Assembly (NCBI RefSeq): GCF_900099825.1
Contig: NZ_LT629693.1
Location: 2,480,001-2,544,000, forward strand
Source of the DNA: Bradyrhizobium ottawaense
GTDB lineage: Bacteria > Pseudomonadota > Alphaproteobacteria > Rhizobiales > Xanthobacteraceae
Reading direction: 5' to 3'
DNA length: 64,000 nt
In this document: positions 17,599 through 27,235 of the stretch, piece after piece
Numbering within the stretch: the first letter of the stretch is position 1
Layout: each line of letters opens with the position of its first letter
Notes under the pieces: generated by a model
Databases searched by the model: none
The model's input: only the letters and a program-made list of their open reading frames with translations
What the model was told of the DNA's origin: nothing
Program-made: the position numbers and the translations under genes

Positions 17599-17625
17599 CG
17601 GCGGACCGAAAGGTCCGCCGTTTTT
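17599..17625 (+). terminator. Intrinsic terminator
   Basis: Perfect 9-base stem cggcggacc / ggtccgccg with GAAA loop and five T. Closes the 17026-17564 unit. Confidence 0.92.
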
Positions 17626-17630
17626 GTTTG

Positions 17631-17742
17631 CGTCATTGCGAGCGCAGCGACTTGTCCGCCGAAGCTCAGCGAGCGAAGGCGGAAGCAATCCATTCTTTCT
17701 TTACGTGGCGAGATGGATTGCGTCGCTGCGCTCGCAATGACG
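17631..17742. repeat. Intergenic palindromic repeat, cgtcattgcgag family, copy 2
   Basis: Same outer ends as 13181-13261 (cgtcattgcgagcgcagcga and tcgctgcgctcgcaatgacg), longer because of an inner insert containing ccgccgaagctcagcgagcg. Confidence 0.85.
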
Positions 17743-17750
17743 GCTAGCTC

Positions 17751-17826
17751 GTAGCCCGGATGAGCGCAGCGAAATCCGGGGGCGGTGTGAGAGTTGTCCC
17801 GGATGTCGCTGCGCTCATCCGGGCTA
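17751..17826. repeat. Intergenic palindromic repeat, gtagcccggatgagcgcagcg family
   Basis: Arms gtagcccggatgagcgcagc and gctgcgctcatccgggctac are exact complements around a ~35-base centre. It sits 8 bases after the previous repeat, so two unrelated repeat families are side by side. Confidence 0.85.
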
Positions 17827-17829
17827 CGA

Positions 17830-18500
17830 AATGAATACGACTTCGCGATCTCGCGGCATTTTCTGCCCGAAGTTTTGCAATCAACCTTGCCCTCGAAATA
17901 GAGAGGGCGCAGGGAAGACCGGGTGCGCGCCGCACCCGCGGTCTTGCGTGCGATAGTTGCAACAAGAGTGTGCACGCAAGCATACAGGTTTGGCGGAGGC
18001 ATCCGGCCTTCCCTGCGCAATGGCTTTACGGCTTATACGTAATCGTCTTGGTGACCGGCTTTCTTGCCACCATCATCAGCTTCGGCTTTCGCTTCCGCCG
18101 ACTTGACGCCAGCACCGGGGCGTCGGACCCAAACGACTTCACCGTACGCAACAACAGCGTTCGTCTTCACCGCCATCGCGTCCACCGCATCCCACCGCAC
18201 GTTCGTGACGATCGCGCTCGCCCCTCTCATCGCGGGAGACGGGCGGAGTTAAACGTCTGATTTGCCCGACGGGGCAACGGAAATGTTTTTAAGCGAGGGG
18301 CTGGACAGACTTTCGGTGATTTGCCCGTCGGGTTGTTTTGCCGCACGCGCTCCCTCAACATCATCCTTGCGCGCGGAGCCGACTCATACTTGTGAGGGCA
18401 TCCACACCGTAGTGATACGGATTAGCCAGACCACCACGCACAACCTACAAATCCTTCGCCGCAGCGGGGGACAAGCATTCGCACATGTCGAATGGATGGG
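17830..18500. other. Gene-poor, probably decayed repetitive region
   Basis: No convincing gene. A block at about 17890-18290 (from ctcgaaatagagagggcgca to tttgcccgacggggcaacgg) resembles a long dispersed non-coding sequence I associate with Bradyrhizobium and Rhodopseudomonas intergenic DNA. It includes the inverted pair gggaagaccgggtgcgcgcc / gcaccc and a partial echo, tttgcccgtcgggttg, at about 18320. Open frames here (17970-18260 and 18262-18690) lack ribosome sites and protein-like composition. Local AT content rises toward 18800. Confidence 0.45.
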
Positions 18501-18511
18501 CTGTTGCAGTT

Positions 18512-18548
18512 ACGAGGCCCGGACGCTGGGGGGCACTCCGGGCCTCGT
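18512..18548. other. Perfect 12-base-pair hairpin
   Basis: acgaggcccgga at 18512-18523 pairs exactly with tccgggcctcgt at 18537-18548 around a 13-base G-rich loop. There is no T-run on either side, so it is not a classical terminator. Could be part of a structured RNA in this gene-poor stretch. Confidence 0.45.
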
Positions 18549-18748
18549 CTTCGCTGCCATTGCTGACGCCGCCAAGCGCTCAGTATCAACGTCAGGACAT
18601 GCGGCAGGCTGTTGCACCGAAGTAACAGGCTTTCTGTTCCTGCATCGGAACCGAAAATTCTATTTGGCGCCAATTTCGAAGTTGCGTTAGTTTTGGTCCA
18701 GCCGGGGCTACCGGCTATTTGATACGCTTTTATTTTCAATAACCCCGT

Positions 18749-18781
18749 GACCGCAGAGCGGAAATGCCTGCGGTCGTTTTT
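18749..18781 (+). terminator. Intrinsic terminator with no obvious upstream gene
   Basis: Stem gaccgcag / ctgcggtc (18749-18756 with 18768-18775), 11-base loop, then GTTTTT. It points rightward, yet the nearest rightward gene ends at 17564. This suggests a short transcript between about 18300 and 18750, or a remnant. Confidence 0.7.
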
Positions 18782-18798
18782 ACCGGAGGCTTATTGTC

Positions 18799-18924
18799 AT
18801 GATATTCGACATCATCAGCGTTATAATTCTATTTCAGACCATAAGAGTTCTTTCCCGGTTGATCAGGCAACGGCACGGCGACGTGCTCGACTACGTTCCA
18901 AGGCAAAAGTCTACTCTGTTCTAA
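18799..18924 (+). CDS. Microprotein with N-terminal hydrophobic helix
   Basis: Encodes 41 residues: MIFDIISVIILFQTIRVLSR, then LIRQRHGDVLDYVPRQKS and TLF. The first 18 residues form a short membrane-like helix; the rest is basic. GGAGG at 18785-18789, nine bases before the ATG, is a near-perfect ribosome site, which is the main evidence. Codon use is AT-richer than in the neighbouring large genes. No family recognised. It is followed 34 bases later by a second microprotein gene. Confidence 0.5.
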   Translation: MIFDIISVIILFQTIRVLSRLIRQRHGDVLDYVPRQKSTLF

Positions 18925-18958
18925 GCGTTGCCTAGCCTCGCTTCCAGAGGTGCTACGG

Positions 18959-19093
18959 ATGAAGAGATTTTTGATCGCCTCGACCATTATCGCCGCCGTC
19001 CTTTATTTTGCCGACCAGTATTATGCAGCGGGCAAGTACACTAGCGCCGCCGGGCAGTTGGCGACGCAGATGCGGCATTCGTTCAGAATTTAG
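18959..19093 (+). CDS. Small exported or membrane protein, unknown function
   Basis: Encodes 44 residues: MKRFLIASTIIAAVLYFADQ followed by YYAAGKYTSAAGQLATQMRH and SFRI. It has a basic start, one hydrophobic helix, then an amphipathic segment ending in a QMRHSF motif. I recall similarly sized rhizobial proteins with this pattern, function unknown. AGAGG lies about nine bases before the ATG. Possibly co-transcribed with the microprotein at 18799. Confidence 0.6.
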   Translation: MKRFLIASTIIAAVLYFADQYYAAGKYTSAAGQLATQMRHSFRI

Positions 19094-19336
19094 GCCCGCA
19101 GTTACGTGATACTGTGTCCGACGGCGACTTCGGCTTTACTCCCGGCGGGGAGAGATCCGACAGCCAAGCTTGCAGCCTGACTTCCGAAAATGACCCAAAG
19201 AGACGTCCCGTTTACAAGGTCCTGTAAACTATGGTCTCGGCCCGATAGCCGCCGAGTAAAGTAAGCTCCACACAAGTGAGTCGTAATTCGCCGAGTCAAA
19301 TTCGAGCGCAATTCCGGGCCCTTTCGGGAGACACTG

Positions 19337-20116
19337 ATGGCACGCAAGCTGGCCTTCGTTCTTGCTTCCTCCAATCACGGGACAATGATCGTTAACCGAT
19401 TGGACTATCGGATGGTCGATGCCACCCAAGGATACGGCGTCGGCTTCCAGATTCTTGAGACCGGGACATTCGACCTCGGCGAGGTCAAGATGGCGCTGAA
19501 AGTGCTCGGCCGCCGGCGTCATCATCATGGCGACGGGGTCGTGGCGATTGACTGCGGCGCCAATATCGGCGTCCACACTGTGGAGTGGGCCAACGCGATG
19601 ACCGGATGGGGATCCGTGCTTGCGATCGAAGCGCAGGAACGAATTTTCTATGCCCTGGCCGGCAATATCGCGATCAACAACTGCTTCAACGCCTATGCGC
19701 TGCACGCCGCGGTGTCGTCCGAACCCGGAACCTTGAAAATCCCCAATCCCAACTATCTCGTCCCCTCCAGCTTTGGCAGTCTGGAACTGCGTCAGCGTGC
19801 CGGGAATGAGTTCATCGGGCAGATTATCGACTATGAAGAAAACACCGTCATTGTCCGGAAGTTGACGATCGACGAGATCAATCTGCCGCGGGTGGACTTC
19901 ATCAAGATCGACATCGAGGGCATGGAAATGGAGGCGCTGGAAGGCGGACGCGCAACCATTGAAAAATGTCTCCCGGTTATGCTGATCGAGAAGATCAAGG
20001 CAGACTCCTTGCAGCTCGTGGGATGGCTGGAGGCGCGCGGCTACAAGGTGATGCAAGCAGACATCAATCTGCTGGCCATTCATAGCAGCGACAAAACGCT
20101 CAGCGACGTCAAATAG
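19337..20116 (+). CDS. FkbM-family methyltransferase
   Basis: Encodes 259 residues. The SAM-binding motif I is VVAIDCGANIGVHTVEWA near residue 73, the acidic motif is VLAIEAQ, and the FkbM signature VDFIKIDIEGMEMEALEGG lies near residue 190, followed by PVMLIEKIK. FkbM-domain enzymes O-methylate sugars or lipids; in bacteria many act on polysaccharides. The acceptor is unknown and no glycan cluster is next to it. It sits after the AT-richer, repeat-laden stretch and is followed by a terminator. Its isolation hints at acquisition, but this is not proven. Confidence 0.85.
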   Translation: MARKLAFVLASSNHGTMIVNRLDYRMVDATQGYGVGFQILETGTFDLGEVKMALKVLGRRRHHHGDGVVAIDCGANIGVHTVEWANAMTGWGSVLAIEAQERIFYALAGNIAINNCFNAYALHAAVSSEPGTLKIPNPNYLVPSSFGSLELRQRAGNEFIGQIIDYEENTVIVRKLTIDEINLPRVDFIKIDIEGMEMEALEGGRATIEKCLPVMLIEKIKADSLQLVGWLEARGYKVMQADINLLAIHSSDKTLSDVK

Positions 20117-20338
20117 AGCTGACGTAGCGACCCTGACGAACCGAAGCGAACGCCGAGCAGCTGCGAGGGAGACGGGAAAGCTGTTGGGGCAGCCGGTTCT
20201 TCCGCTTGGAAACGTCAGGGTTACGGGTGTCATGCATCGGGCGAAAAGGCTTGCCGCTTAAGGCAGGAAGCTCGGTGGCAATCTCGCCGTCTGCCGACAT
20301 GTTGCGTATCATCGGCAGGTCGAAGGAAGAGGCACTCT

Positions 20339-20373
20339 CCCTCGGCTCTGCTCCTTGAGCCGAGGGCCTTTTT
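20339..20373 (+). terminator. Intrinsic terminator after the FkbM gene
   Basis: Perfect 10-base stem ccctcggctc / gagccgaggg with 8-base loop, then CCTTTTT. It lies between the plus-strand FkbM gene and the end of the minus-strand gene at 20384; on the plus strand it has the T-run. Confidence 0.85.
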
Positions 20374-20383
20374 GGCGAACGGC

Positions 20384-20698
20384 TCAGCGCCGGACAACGA
20401 TTTCCAAGAACTCCTGCACCGAGCGCGGCACCTCGTCGAATTCAGCAAAGCGTCGGCGCAGCTCGTCGGCAATATCGACCGTGACGTCGCGCGACCAGCC
20501 CTCGGCGGTGTTGAAGGCGACAATGCGAACGGGGTGACTATACTGGTCTTCCATGAGACGTTGGATCAGCGTCTTCCGGTCAGCGCTTTGCTCATCTGCT
20601 TCGCACCAAGCGCGCCCGAGCTTGCCAAAATCGTTTAGCACCACATAGGTGTCGCCGTCGGCGCCATGCGGCACGATGGAGGGGGAGCGACGCATCAT
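20384..20698 (-). CDS. Conserved rhizobial protein of unknown function
   Basis: Encodes 104 residues: MMRRSPSIVPHGADGDTYVV, LNDFGKLGRAWCEADEQSAD, RKTLIQRLMEDQYSHPVRIV and AFNTAEGWSRDVTVDIADEL are followed by a charged helix to the C-terminus. The block DFGxLGRAW(C/R)EAD...NPxRVVAFNTAEGWS is one I recall as common in Bradyrhizobium and related genomes; no domain function is known. Soluble, alpha/beta by appearance. ATG codons at 20698 and 20695 are adjacent; GGAG lies about 8 bases before the first. Ends against a terminator shared with the FkbM gene. Confidence 0.7.
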   Translation of the reverse strand: MMRRSPSIVPHGADGDTYVVLNDFGKLGRAWCEADEQSADRKTLIQRLMEDQYSHPVRIVAFNTAEGWSRDVTVDIADELRRRFAEFDEVPRSVQEFLEIVVRR

Positions 20699-20722
20699 CT
20701 TTGGCTCCAGCAAGTCCCGCAC

Positions 20723-21068
20723 AAAGCGACCTCACTTCGCGGGCAGGGTCGCCTGCTTCCGGGCCGGGGACTGGGGCGTGAGCCCGGCCGCGACACTGTA
20801 TCCGAGGAAACTTGATGGAATGACTGCTAAAAAGGAGCACCCCTTAAGTTCCATCCACCTTCCGGACGCGCGAGCGGGGACGAACGATTCCTGCTGCGAC
20901 GCTGACCGGCTGGGCTGGGCGCCTCGATGGGCGCACCCTCGCCAAAAGATTGTTGAGCACGGTCATCGCGCCGGCGGCATCGTTCGGAGCCTGCTGCAGC
21001 ACTCGCGCGGAAGCAGTGGCGATTGGCTTGCTACCGATCCCATCAGCCGTTGCCGAAACGGCGGCGCT
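20723..21068. other. Intergenic region without a recognised gene
   Basis: About 350 bases. One plus frame after 20857 (reading RTIPAATLTGWAGRLDG on to 21072) looks faintly protein-like but has no start codon or ribosome site; it may be a remnant. A short inverted pair, gcctgcttccgggccgggg, is at about 20752-20770. Nothing else supported. Confidence 0.4.
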
Positions 21069-21491
21069 CTAAGTCGAATGCGCCGGCTGCGGCTCGACGT
21101 CATATTTGCGCGCGAGCCAGGACGAGATCGCCGCCGGCACCAGGCCAACCATGCCGTAGAGGACGAACTGCAACGCACCGGTATCGGGCCCGCGCGAGCC
21201 GTAGAGCAATTCGGCGAGCGCGAATCCGAGGCAGGCCATGATCACCACCCGTCGCGCGGGCTTGATGCGCGGCACATGGAACAGGATGTCGTCGATCGCG
21301 CCCATCATCAGCGTCGGCACGACGCCGAACAAATAGCTGTAAGGCAGCGTCTTGCCGAACGCGGCCAGGAATTTTCCGACCTCGCCCCAATTGGTCTCGG
21401 TCCAGTACCCCGACGACACCGTGGTCGCGAGCAGCAGCAGGAAGCCGCCGATGAACGGGCCGATGGCTGCGAAGATCAGATAGCGTCTCAT
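21069..21491 (-). CDS. Four-helix membrane protein, DUF5413-like
   Basis: Encodes 140 residues with about four hydrophobic segments: MRRYLIFAAIGPFIGGFLLL, LFGVVPTLMMGAIDDILFH, VVIMACLGFALAELLYG and LQFVLYGMVGLVPAAISSW. The polar loop SSGYWTETNWGEVGKFLAAF lies outside the helices. I believe this is the DUF5413 family of Bradyrhizobium and relatives, from memory of the pattern; function unknown. The gene stands alone and its C-terminus (KYDVEPQPAHST) is polar. Confidence 0.65.
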   Translation of the reverse strand: MRRYLIFAAIGPFIGGFLLLLATTVSSGYWTETNWGEVGKFLAAFGKTLPYSYLFGVVPTLMMGAIDDILFHVPRIKPARRVVIMACLGFALAELLYGSRGPDTGALQFVLYGMVGLVPAAISSWLARKYDVEPQPAHST

Positions 21492-21740
21492 GGCGACCTC
21501 TGCGTGAACCCGTGTATCAGGCCGACCTTGTTCCGTTGACCCGACATGATCCGGTTCCTGATCGGCAACTCGGCGCGTGCAATTTCGAATTCAGTCAAGG
21601 CGGAGTCAAGGGCCAACCAGCTTCGGTTACACCGTGTGAAACTGTCAGGTCTAATTCCGGCTCGCGAGAGTGATCAACCGGGCCGCTCAGCCGACTTTCA
21701 CGGCCACGGCCGCGGAGCGGCCGCCGCCGTACCAATCCGG

Positions 21741-22937
21741 TCAGCCCAGTTTCTTGCCGGCCGTCGCTTGAGCGAGCAGCCGATCGGTGCCCCATCTGAC
21801 CGTCCATTGCGCCACCGACAGCAGCAAGGATTCATGGATCGCAACGCACTGGTCGAGCTCGCATTGGGTCGGCGGCGGGCAGCCGGGCCGGTTGCGAACG
21901 ATCATCGTCGTTGTCGACCAGGTCAGCCGGGCAGCCTTGCAGGCCACGATCAAACCATACAGCCGTTCGCTATCGAGCAAGGGTTCAATGGCTTCCGGCT
22001 TGACGTCGGCCTTCAATGCGAGCGCGGCCACCACATTGATGTATTCGCCCCTCACCGCGAACCGGTTCACGGCTCCATCACTGAGCTTGCCCGCGCGATT
22101 GAGCGTGGCGAGTTCGGTTTGCACCGCGGTGTAGTCGACCTTTGGCCGGGTCACGCGCGGCCGTTCGACGGCTGCAGCTACCGACCCTTCCGCTTTCGGC
22201 TTCACAACAGGTCGCGGAGCCGTGAGGAACCGCGCCAGCACCACGTCGGCAACCTTGCCAAGCAACTCCCGCAGCAGGTTCGCGGGAAGGTCCAGCCGCA
22301 GGCCGATCTTTTCGGCGAGGCTCTCGTCGCGCTCCGCCCGTCCGACCAGCGTCGCGTAGCCGCATTCGGAGAAGCGTGCGCCGGCGTTCCGCGCCAGCGC
22401 ATTGGAGACGCTGACGTCGCCAAGCCGCATCAGCGCATCGGTGAGTTTCTCGCTGAGCGCTTTACGGTCGCAGATCGCCAGCAAATGTTGCTGACGACCG
22501 CTGTTGACGATTTCAAGCAGGTCCGCTTCCGACAGGCAGTTGGACCTTCGCAGCACCGGCCTGGCGACCAGGGGATCGTCGTGAAAAGCAAGCGCACGGA
22601 TCGTCCGGCGTGGCGCCGGTGCGATCGCGGACAAGTCTTCGCTGAGATCGACCAGCATGGTCGCCTCGACGCGCCCGATCAGGGGAGCGAGGACACCATC
22701 GACAGAATTGATCTGGGATTCGCTGAGGTGATCGACGTTGGACAGGAACAGGTCCGTCACCTGCCCGAAAATCTGGGCATCGTGCTCGGGTCCGCCCTTT
22801 TCGGCGCCGTTCAATTCCGCGCGCAGGTTCGGCGATACGGCAGCCATCATGCGTTCCACTGCGGTTAAGGCATCGCGCGGATCACTGGCATGGCCAGGAG
22901 CCCCTTCAATGAGGGCAACGTCGATGCGAGCAGGCAA
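21741..22937 (-). CDS. DUF2336 domain protein
   Basis: Up to 398 residues. It is almost all helical: SPNLRAELNGAEKGGPEHDA, QIFGQVTDLFLSNVDHLSES, then repeated short helices (LARNAGARFSECGYATLVGR, DESLAEKIGLRLDLPANLLR), with a less ordered stretch near residues 240-270 and a C-terminal helical part. The pattern fits DUF2336, a HEAT-like alphaproteobacterial family of unknown function. The first in-frame codon is TTG at 22937 with no ribosome site; ATG 22850 (MMAAVSPN) is an alternative start. Confidence 0.75.
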   Translation of the reverse strand: MPARIDVALIEGAPGHASDPRDALTAVERMMAAVSPNLRAELNGAEKGGPEHDAQIFGQVTDLFLSNVDHLSESQINSVDGVLAPLIGRVEATMLVDLSEDLSAIAPAPRRTIRALAFHDDPLVARPVLRRSNCLSEADLLEIVNSGRQQHLLAICDRKALSEKLTDALMRLGDVSVSNALARNAGARFSECGYATLVGRAERDESLAEKIGLRLDLPANLLRELLGKVADVVLARFLTAPRPVVKPKAEGSVAAAVERPRVTRPKVDYTAVQTELATLNRAGKLSDGAVNRFAVRGEYINVVAALALKADVKPEAIEPLLDSERLYGLIVACKAARLTWSTTTMIVRNRPGCPPPTQCELDQCVAIHESLLLSVAQWTVRWGTDRLLAQATAGKKLG

Positions 22938-23020
22938 TAATTGCGGAGTTTACGCAGAGTTCCCTAATGGGAAGTTGCCGGCCAAACCCGGCTTGTCAGC
23001 ATTTGTACGGAGGGCAGCCC

Positions 23021-24637
23021 CTACTCCCCCCACGCCGCGAACGCGTCGTTGAACGCGCGCTCGCCGGGGGCGCCCTTTTCGATCGCGATGATGGCGCGGC
23101 GCTGGTTGACGTAGACCAGGGGCACGTCGAACCAGGAGCGCTCCTTCAGGAGCTGCAGGTTGCGGGTGCGGTCGGCATCGACATTGGACAGGCCGACCAG
23201 GAAGAAGCCGTCGGTGACCTTGACCGCGAGGCCGGCCAGCGGCGTGCCGCGCGCCTGCTCGTTCGACTTCATCAGGATGCCGGGTACGTTGCCGACGCCG
23301 CCGCCGGTGAAATCCTGCGGCAGGATGAACGTCAGTTCCGCGGTGTGGCTCGCCGGCAATGAGCTATCGGTGTTGCGGCGGAACGACATCGTCATCTTGA
23401 ACTTGCGGTCGGGAATCTCGATGTCGGCGCGCACGGCGATATCAGGCTTCGCGTTGCCGGTCGCCTTGATCTGTTCGGTGCGCCAGATCACCGAGCCGAC
23501 ATATTGCTTGCCCTTGGGATCGCCCGGATCCTCGTCATACAGCACCACGCGCTGCGCCACCGGCGCCACCGTGTCCGACGACGAGGGCTGGCCGACGCGA
23601 TCGGGAATCTTCGGTTTCGACTGCGGCGCCGAGGCATCCTTCGGCGCTTCCACCATCGTGGGCTGTGATTTGAACAGGCCGCTGACGCCCGACAGCACCG
23701 AGCGGCCCCACAGGATTCCGGCACCGACTAGGATCAGCACGATGCCGATCGCGATCGCGCTCTTGAACGGGAACACCGCCGGAGCGCGGGTGCGCTTCTT
23801 CGGCTCGCGGTCGCTGCCGAGCCCGATCCGCGAACGCTGCTGCGGGGGCGGCATTTGCGGCGGCTGGGTTGCGTAGCGGTCCGCCTCCTCCTGCGACTCG
23901 TCATAGGAATAGGGCTGTTCGGGATCGGCGCCGCGGTTTTCCATGCCGGGCTCGATCCGGTCGAATTCCGGCGAGGGCGACGGCACGTTGGCGTAGGTTT
24001 TGCGCGCGTTGCGGTTGGCGGTCGCGGCGGCGCGGCCGAGATCGTCGGCATCGGCGGCGATATCGCGGAAGCCGCGCATGCCGGGCGGCTGCGGCATCTG
24101 CGGCGCCGAATTGTCGGGGCCGCGGCGCGGCGCGCCCGATCGTTCGCGGGTCGGCGGCAGCACCGGCTCCTGCATCGGCAGTTGCGGCGGCTGCGGGCGC
24201 GGCGGCGGCGTTTCGGCGCGGAGATTGCGGTCGGAGCGCTGCGGATCGTCCTGGCCGAGCGGCGGGCGGGCGTCGCGCGATGGCGGCGCCGGCGGACGCG
24301 GGCGCAGGGCCGGCGAATCAAGCGAAGACGGGCCGGATTCCGGCGGCCGGGCGTTGGCACGGCGGAAGGCATCGCCGCTCGAGGAGCGCGGGGGGCCGCC
24401 GGGCCGCGTGGCGTCGCGGGCGCGCTGGGCGGCCTCGGATTCGACCTTGCGGACAGCCTCTTCCAGCGACAGCCGTTCGCGGGTGATCTCGGATTCGCTC
24501 AGGGGCGGCTGCACGCTGCGCAACTGCGCGATCAGCGCCGAGCGGGCCCGTTCATACAGGGCACGGCGGCTCTCGCCGGGGGCGCTGGGGTCCAGGCCGG
24601 CAATAGCACGCGCGATCAGCGGGTAATAATCAGCCAT
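23021..24637 (-). CDS. Bitopic membrane protein with Pro-rich cytoplasmic half, unknown function
   Basis: Encodes 538 residues. An N-terminal ~70-residue helical segment (MADYYPLIARAIAGLDPSAP, RRALYERARSALIAQLRSVQ) is followed by a long disordered Pro/Arg-rich region to about residue 275. One membrane helix then lies near residue 290 (FPFKSAIAIGIVLILVGAGI), followed by a folded ~200-residue C-terminal domain with GKQYVGSVIWRTEQIKATGN and RNLQLLKERSWFDVPLVYVN. I recall full-length homologs in Bradyrhizobium but no function. It ends close to purA in the same direction (purA is upstream by 37 bases), so the two may be co-transcribed. Confidence 0.72.
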   Translation of the reverse strand: MADYYPLIARAIAGLDPSAPGESRRALYERARSALIAQLRSVQPPLSESEITRERLSLEEAVRKVESEAAQRARDATRPGGPPRSSSGDAFRRANARPPESGPSSLDSPALRPRPPAPPSRDARPPLGQDDPQRSDRNLRAETPPPRPQPPQLPMQEPVLPPTRERSGAPRRGPDNSAPQMPQPPGMRGFRDIAADADDLGRAAATANRNARKTYANVPSPSPEFDRIEPGMENRGADPEQPYSYDESQEEADRYATQPPQMPPPQQRSRIGLGSDREPKKRTRAPAVFPFKSAIAIGIVLILVGAGILWGRSVLSGVSGLFKSQPTMVEAPKDASAPQSKPKIPDRVGQPSSSDTVAPVAQRVVLYDEDPGDPKGKQYVGSVIWRTEQIKATGNAKPDIAVRADIEIPDRKFKMTMSFRRNTDSSLPASHTAELTFILPQDFTGGGVGNVPGILMKSNEQARGTPLAGLAVKVTDGFFLVGLSNVDADRTRNLQLLKERSWFDVPLVYVNQRRAIIAIEKGAPGERAFNDAFAAWGE

Positions 24638-24674
24638 ATCAACTCAATCATGCACCCTTGCCGGTAACATCCCG

Positions 24675-25967
<1,293 letters not shown>

Positions 25968-26028
25968 TTCTAAGGTGTTCCCTGCAACTCGGTTGATCCC
26001 AGCATGATATTTCCGGAAGGAGTGCCCG

Positions 26029-26106
26029 TCTTTCCGGATCGTGCTTTATCTCTCGTTCGAGCATAATCCTTGCGGAAAACCGGTACCCACTTTTCCGGGA
26101 TCATGC
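26029..26106. repeat. Palindromic repeat, gcataatcc-ggaaaaccggtaccc family
   Basis: Contains gagcataatccttgcggaaa, then accggtacccacttttccgg, then gatcatgc. The left part (tttccggatcgtgc) and right part (ttttccgggatcatgc) are similar. It shares the core accggtacccactt with the ttgacgcgttttct family. Lies between purA and ybaK. Confidence 0.7.
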
Positions 26107-26295
26107 TGCCCAGCCAAAATCACGGCCGGGGGCCGTTTGCATGCGAGGCAGTCCAACCGGATAAAGGAAGCGGGCAACCGACGCAAGCAAGAAGGCAGCT
26201 TTCGGGGGTGCTTAGAGGGCCTCCAACCCATTGATATCCCCGGAAAATTTGTGGCGGCGCCGGGGCAAAGAGATGAACACGGAGTAATCCGCCCG

Positions 26296-26769
26296 ATGTC
26301 CAAAATCACGAGGGCAACCCAGGCGCTGGAAAAGGCCGGCGTGCGGTTCACCCTGCACGCTTACGAGTACGATCCGGAGGCCGAAAGCATCGCCCTGCAG
26401 GCGGCGGAAGCGCTTGGCGTCGAGCCGGGCCGCATGCTGAAGACGCTGATGGCCGAGGTCGACGGCAAGCCGGTCTGCGCCGTGGTGCCGTCGGACGCCG
26501 AGGTCAGCATGAAGAAGCTCGCCAGCGCCTTCGGGGCCAAGGCCGCCAGGATGATGCGCCCGGCCGATGCCGAACGGCTGACCGGCTACCATGTCGGCGG
26601 CATCAGTCCGTTCGGCCAGAAAAAGCGCGTGCCGGTCGCGATCGAGGCGGCGGCGCTTGGCCATGCCGCCGTGTTCCTCAACGGCGGCCAGCGCGGATTG
26701 CAGGTCGAGCTCGATCCCAACGATGCCGTCAAGGTTTTGGGCGCGATCGCGCGGCCGCTGACGGCGTAA
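26296..26769 (+). CDS. ybaK: Cys-tRNA(Pro)/Cys-tRNA(Cys) deacylase, YbaK type
   Basis: A 157-residue YbaK/EbsC-domain protein that hydrolyses mischarged Cys-tRNA(Pro). Visible are MSKITRATQALEKAGVRFTL, EALGVEPGRMLKTLMAEVDG and the active-site Lys region VSMKKLASAFGAKAARMM. The conserved glycine-rich stretch YHVGGISPFGQKKRVPVAI comes next, and GGQRGLQVELDPNDAV ends the domain. Start 26296 is set by GGAG 11 bases upstream and by the family N-terminus; the frame is open further upstream to 26041 without support. Single gene between a repeat and another repeat. Confidence 0.9.
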   Translation: MSKITRATQALEKAGVRFTLHAYEYDPEAESIALQAAEALGVEPGRMLKTLMAEVDGKPVCAVVPSDAEVSMKKLASAFGAKAARMMRPADAERLTGYHVGGISPFGQKKRVPVAIEAAALGHAAVFLNGGQRGLQVELDPNDAVKVLGAIARPLTA

Positions 26770-26800
26770 GTTTGACCTAACAAATAGCCACACACTTTCC

Positions 26801-26889
26801 GTCATGCCCGGGCTTGTCCCGGGCATCCACGTCTTTTACTAGCCGATATAGCTAGGACGTGGATGGCCGGGACAAGCCCGGCCATGACG
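26801..26889. repeat. Palindromic repeat, gtcatgcccgggcttgtccc family, copy 1
   Basis: gtcatgcccgggcttgtccc and gggacaagcccggccatgac are near-perfect complements, with inner atccacgtc / gacgtggat. A second copy in opposite orientation is at 33321-33411. Confidence 0.85.
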
Positions 26890-26911
26890 AGAGACTATTT
26901 CTGAGTTCAGA

Positions 26912-27160
26912 CTAAGGCTGCGTCTGCGCCCACAGCATCGCCTCGACGATCGCCTCGCGCAGTTTCGGGCGCAGATCGTCGTCGCATTCGATGAACGCCA
27001 GAATGGAGCTGGCACGAACCGCGAAGCGGTGACGCTTTTCGGCTTCGGCCTCTTCGGCCGACAATGGTTCTTTCAAAAACGGTTTTTTCAACAATTTGTC
27101 CCATCCGTTGCCAAATCCGACCGCACGAAAAACGAACTGCGAGATCCGCAATCGTCCCAA
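26912..27160 (-). CDS. Small protein, unknown function
   Basis: Encodes 82 residues. The C-terminal half is protein-like and charged (KEPLSAEEAEAEKRHRFAVR, ASSILAFIECDDDLRPKLRE, AIVEAMLWAQTQP), as expected for a small helical protein; the N-terminal 25 residues (MGRLRISQFVFRAVGFGNGW) are less so. The true start may be internal, because no clear ribosome site precedes 27160. An overlapping frame on the same strand (26907-27188) looks less protein-like. A tandem near-palindrome lies 76 bases upstream. Confidence 0.5.
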   Translation of the reverse strand: MGRLRISQFVFRAVGFGNGWDKLLKKPFLKEPLSAEEAEAEKRHRFAVRASSILAFIECDDDLRPKLREAIVEAMLWAQTQP

Positions 27161-27235
27161 ATCCGTGGTCCACCGGTCGAACGGACACTCAATTCTTCAA
27201 TTCAAAACGCGAACTCGATAGCTCAACTCAATTGT

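Noticed and set aside
18262..18690. Open frame of 142 codons
   Set aside because: Codons and amino-acid composition look random, there is no ribosome site, and it crosses a perfect hairpin; more likely repeat-derived DNA.
18422..18739. Possible tRNA or tmRNA fragment, suggested by a GGTCCAGCCGGGGCTACCGG run
   Set aside because: No cloverleaf or T-loop could be formed; no tRNA gene was found in the window.
20649..21539. Plus-strand frame of 296 codons
   Set aside because: It overlaps the minus-strand DUF5413-like and rhizobial unknown genes and translates mostly to Arg-rich low-complexity sequence.
26907..27188. Alternative minus-strand frame of 93 codons
   Set aside because: It overlaps 26912-27160 in another frame, and its translation (Arg/Gly-rich) is less protein-like.
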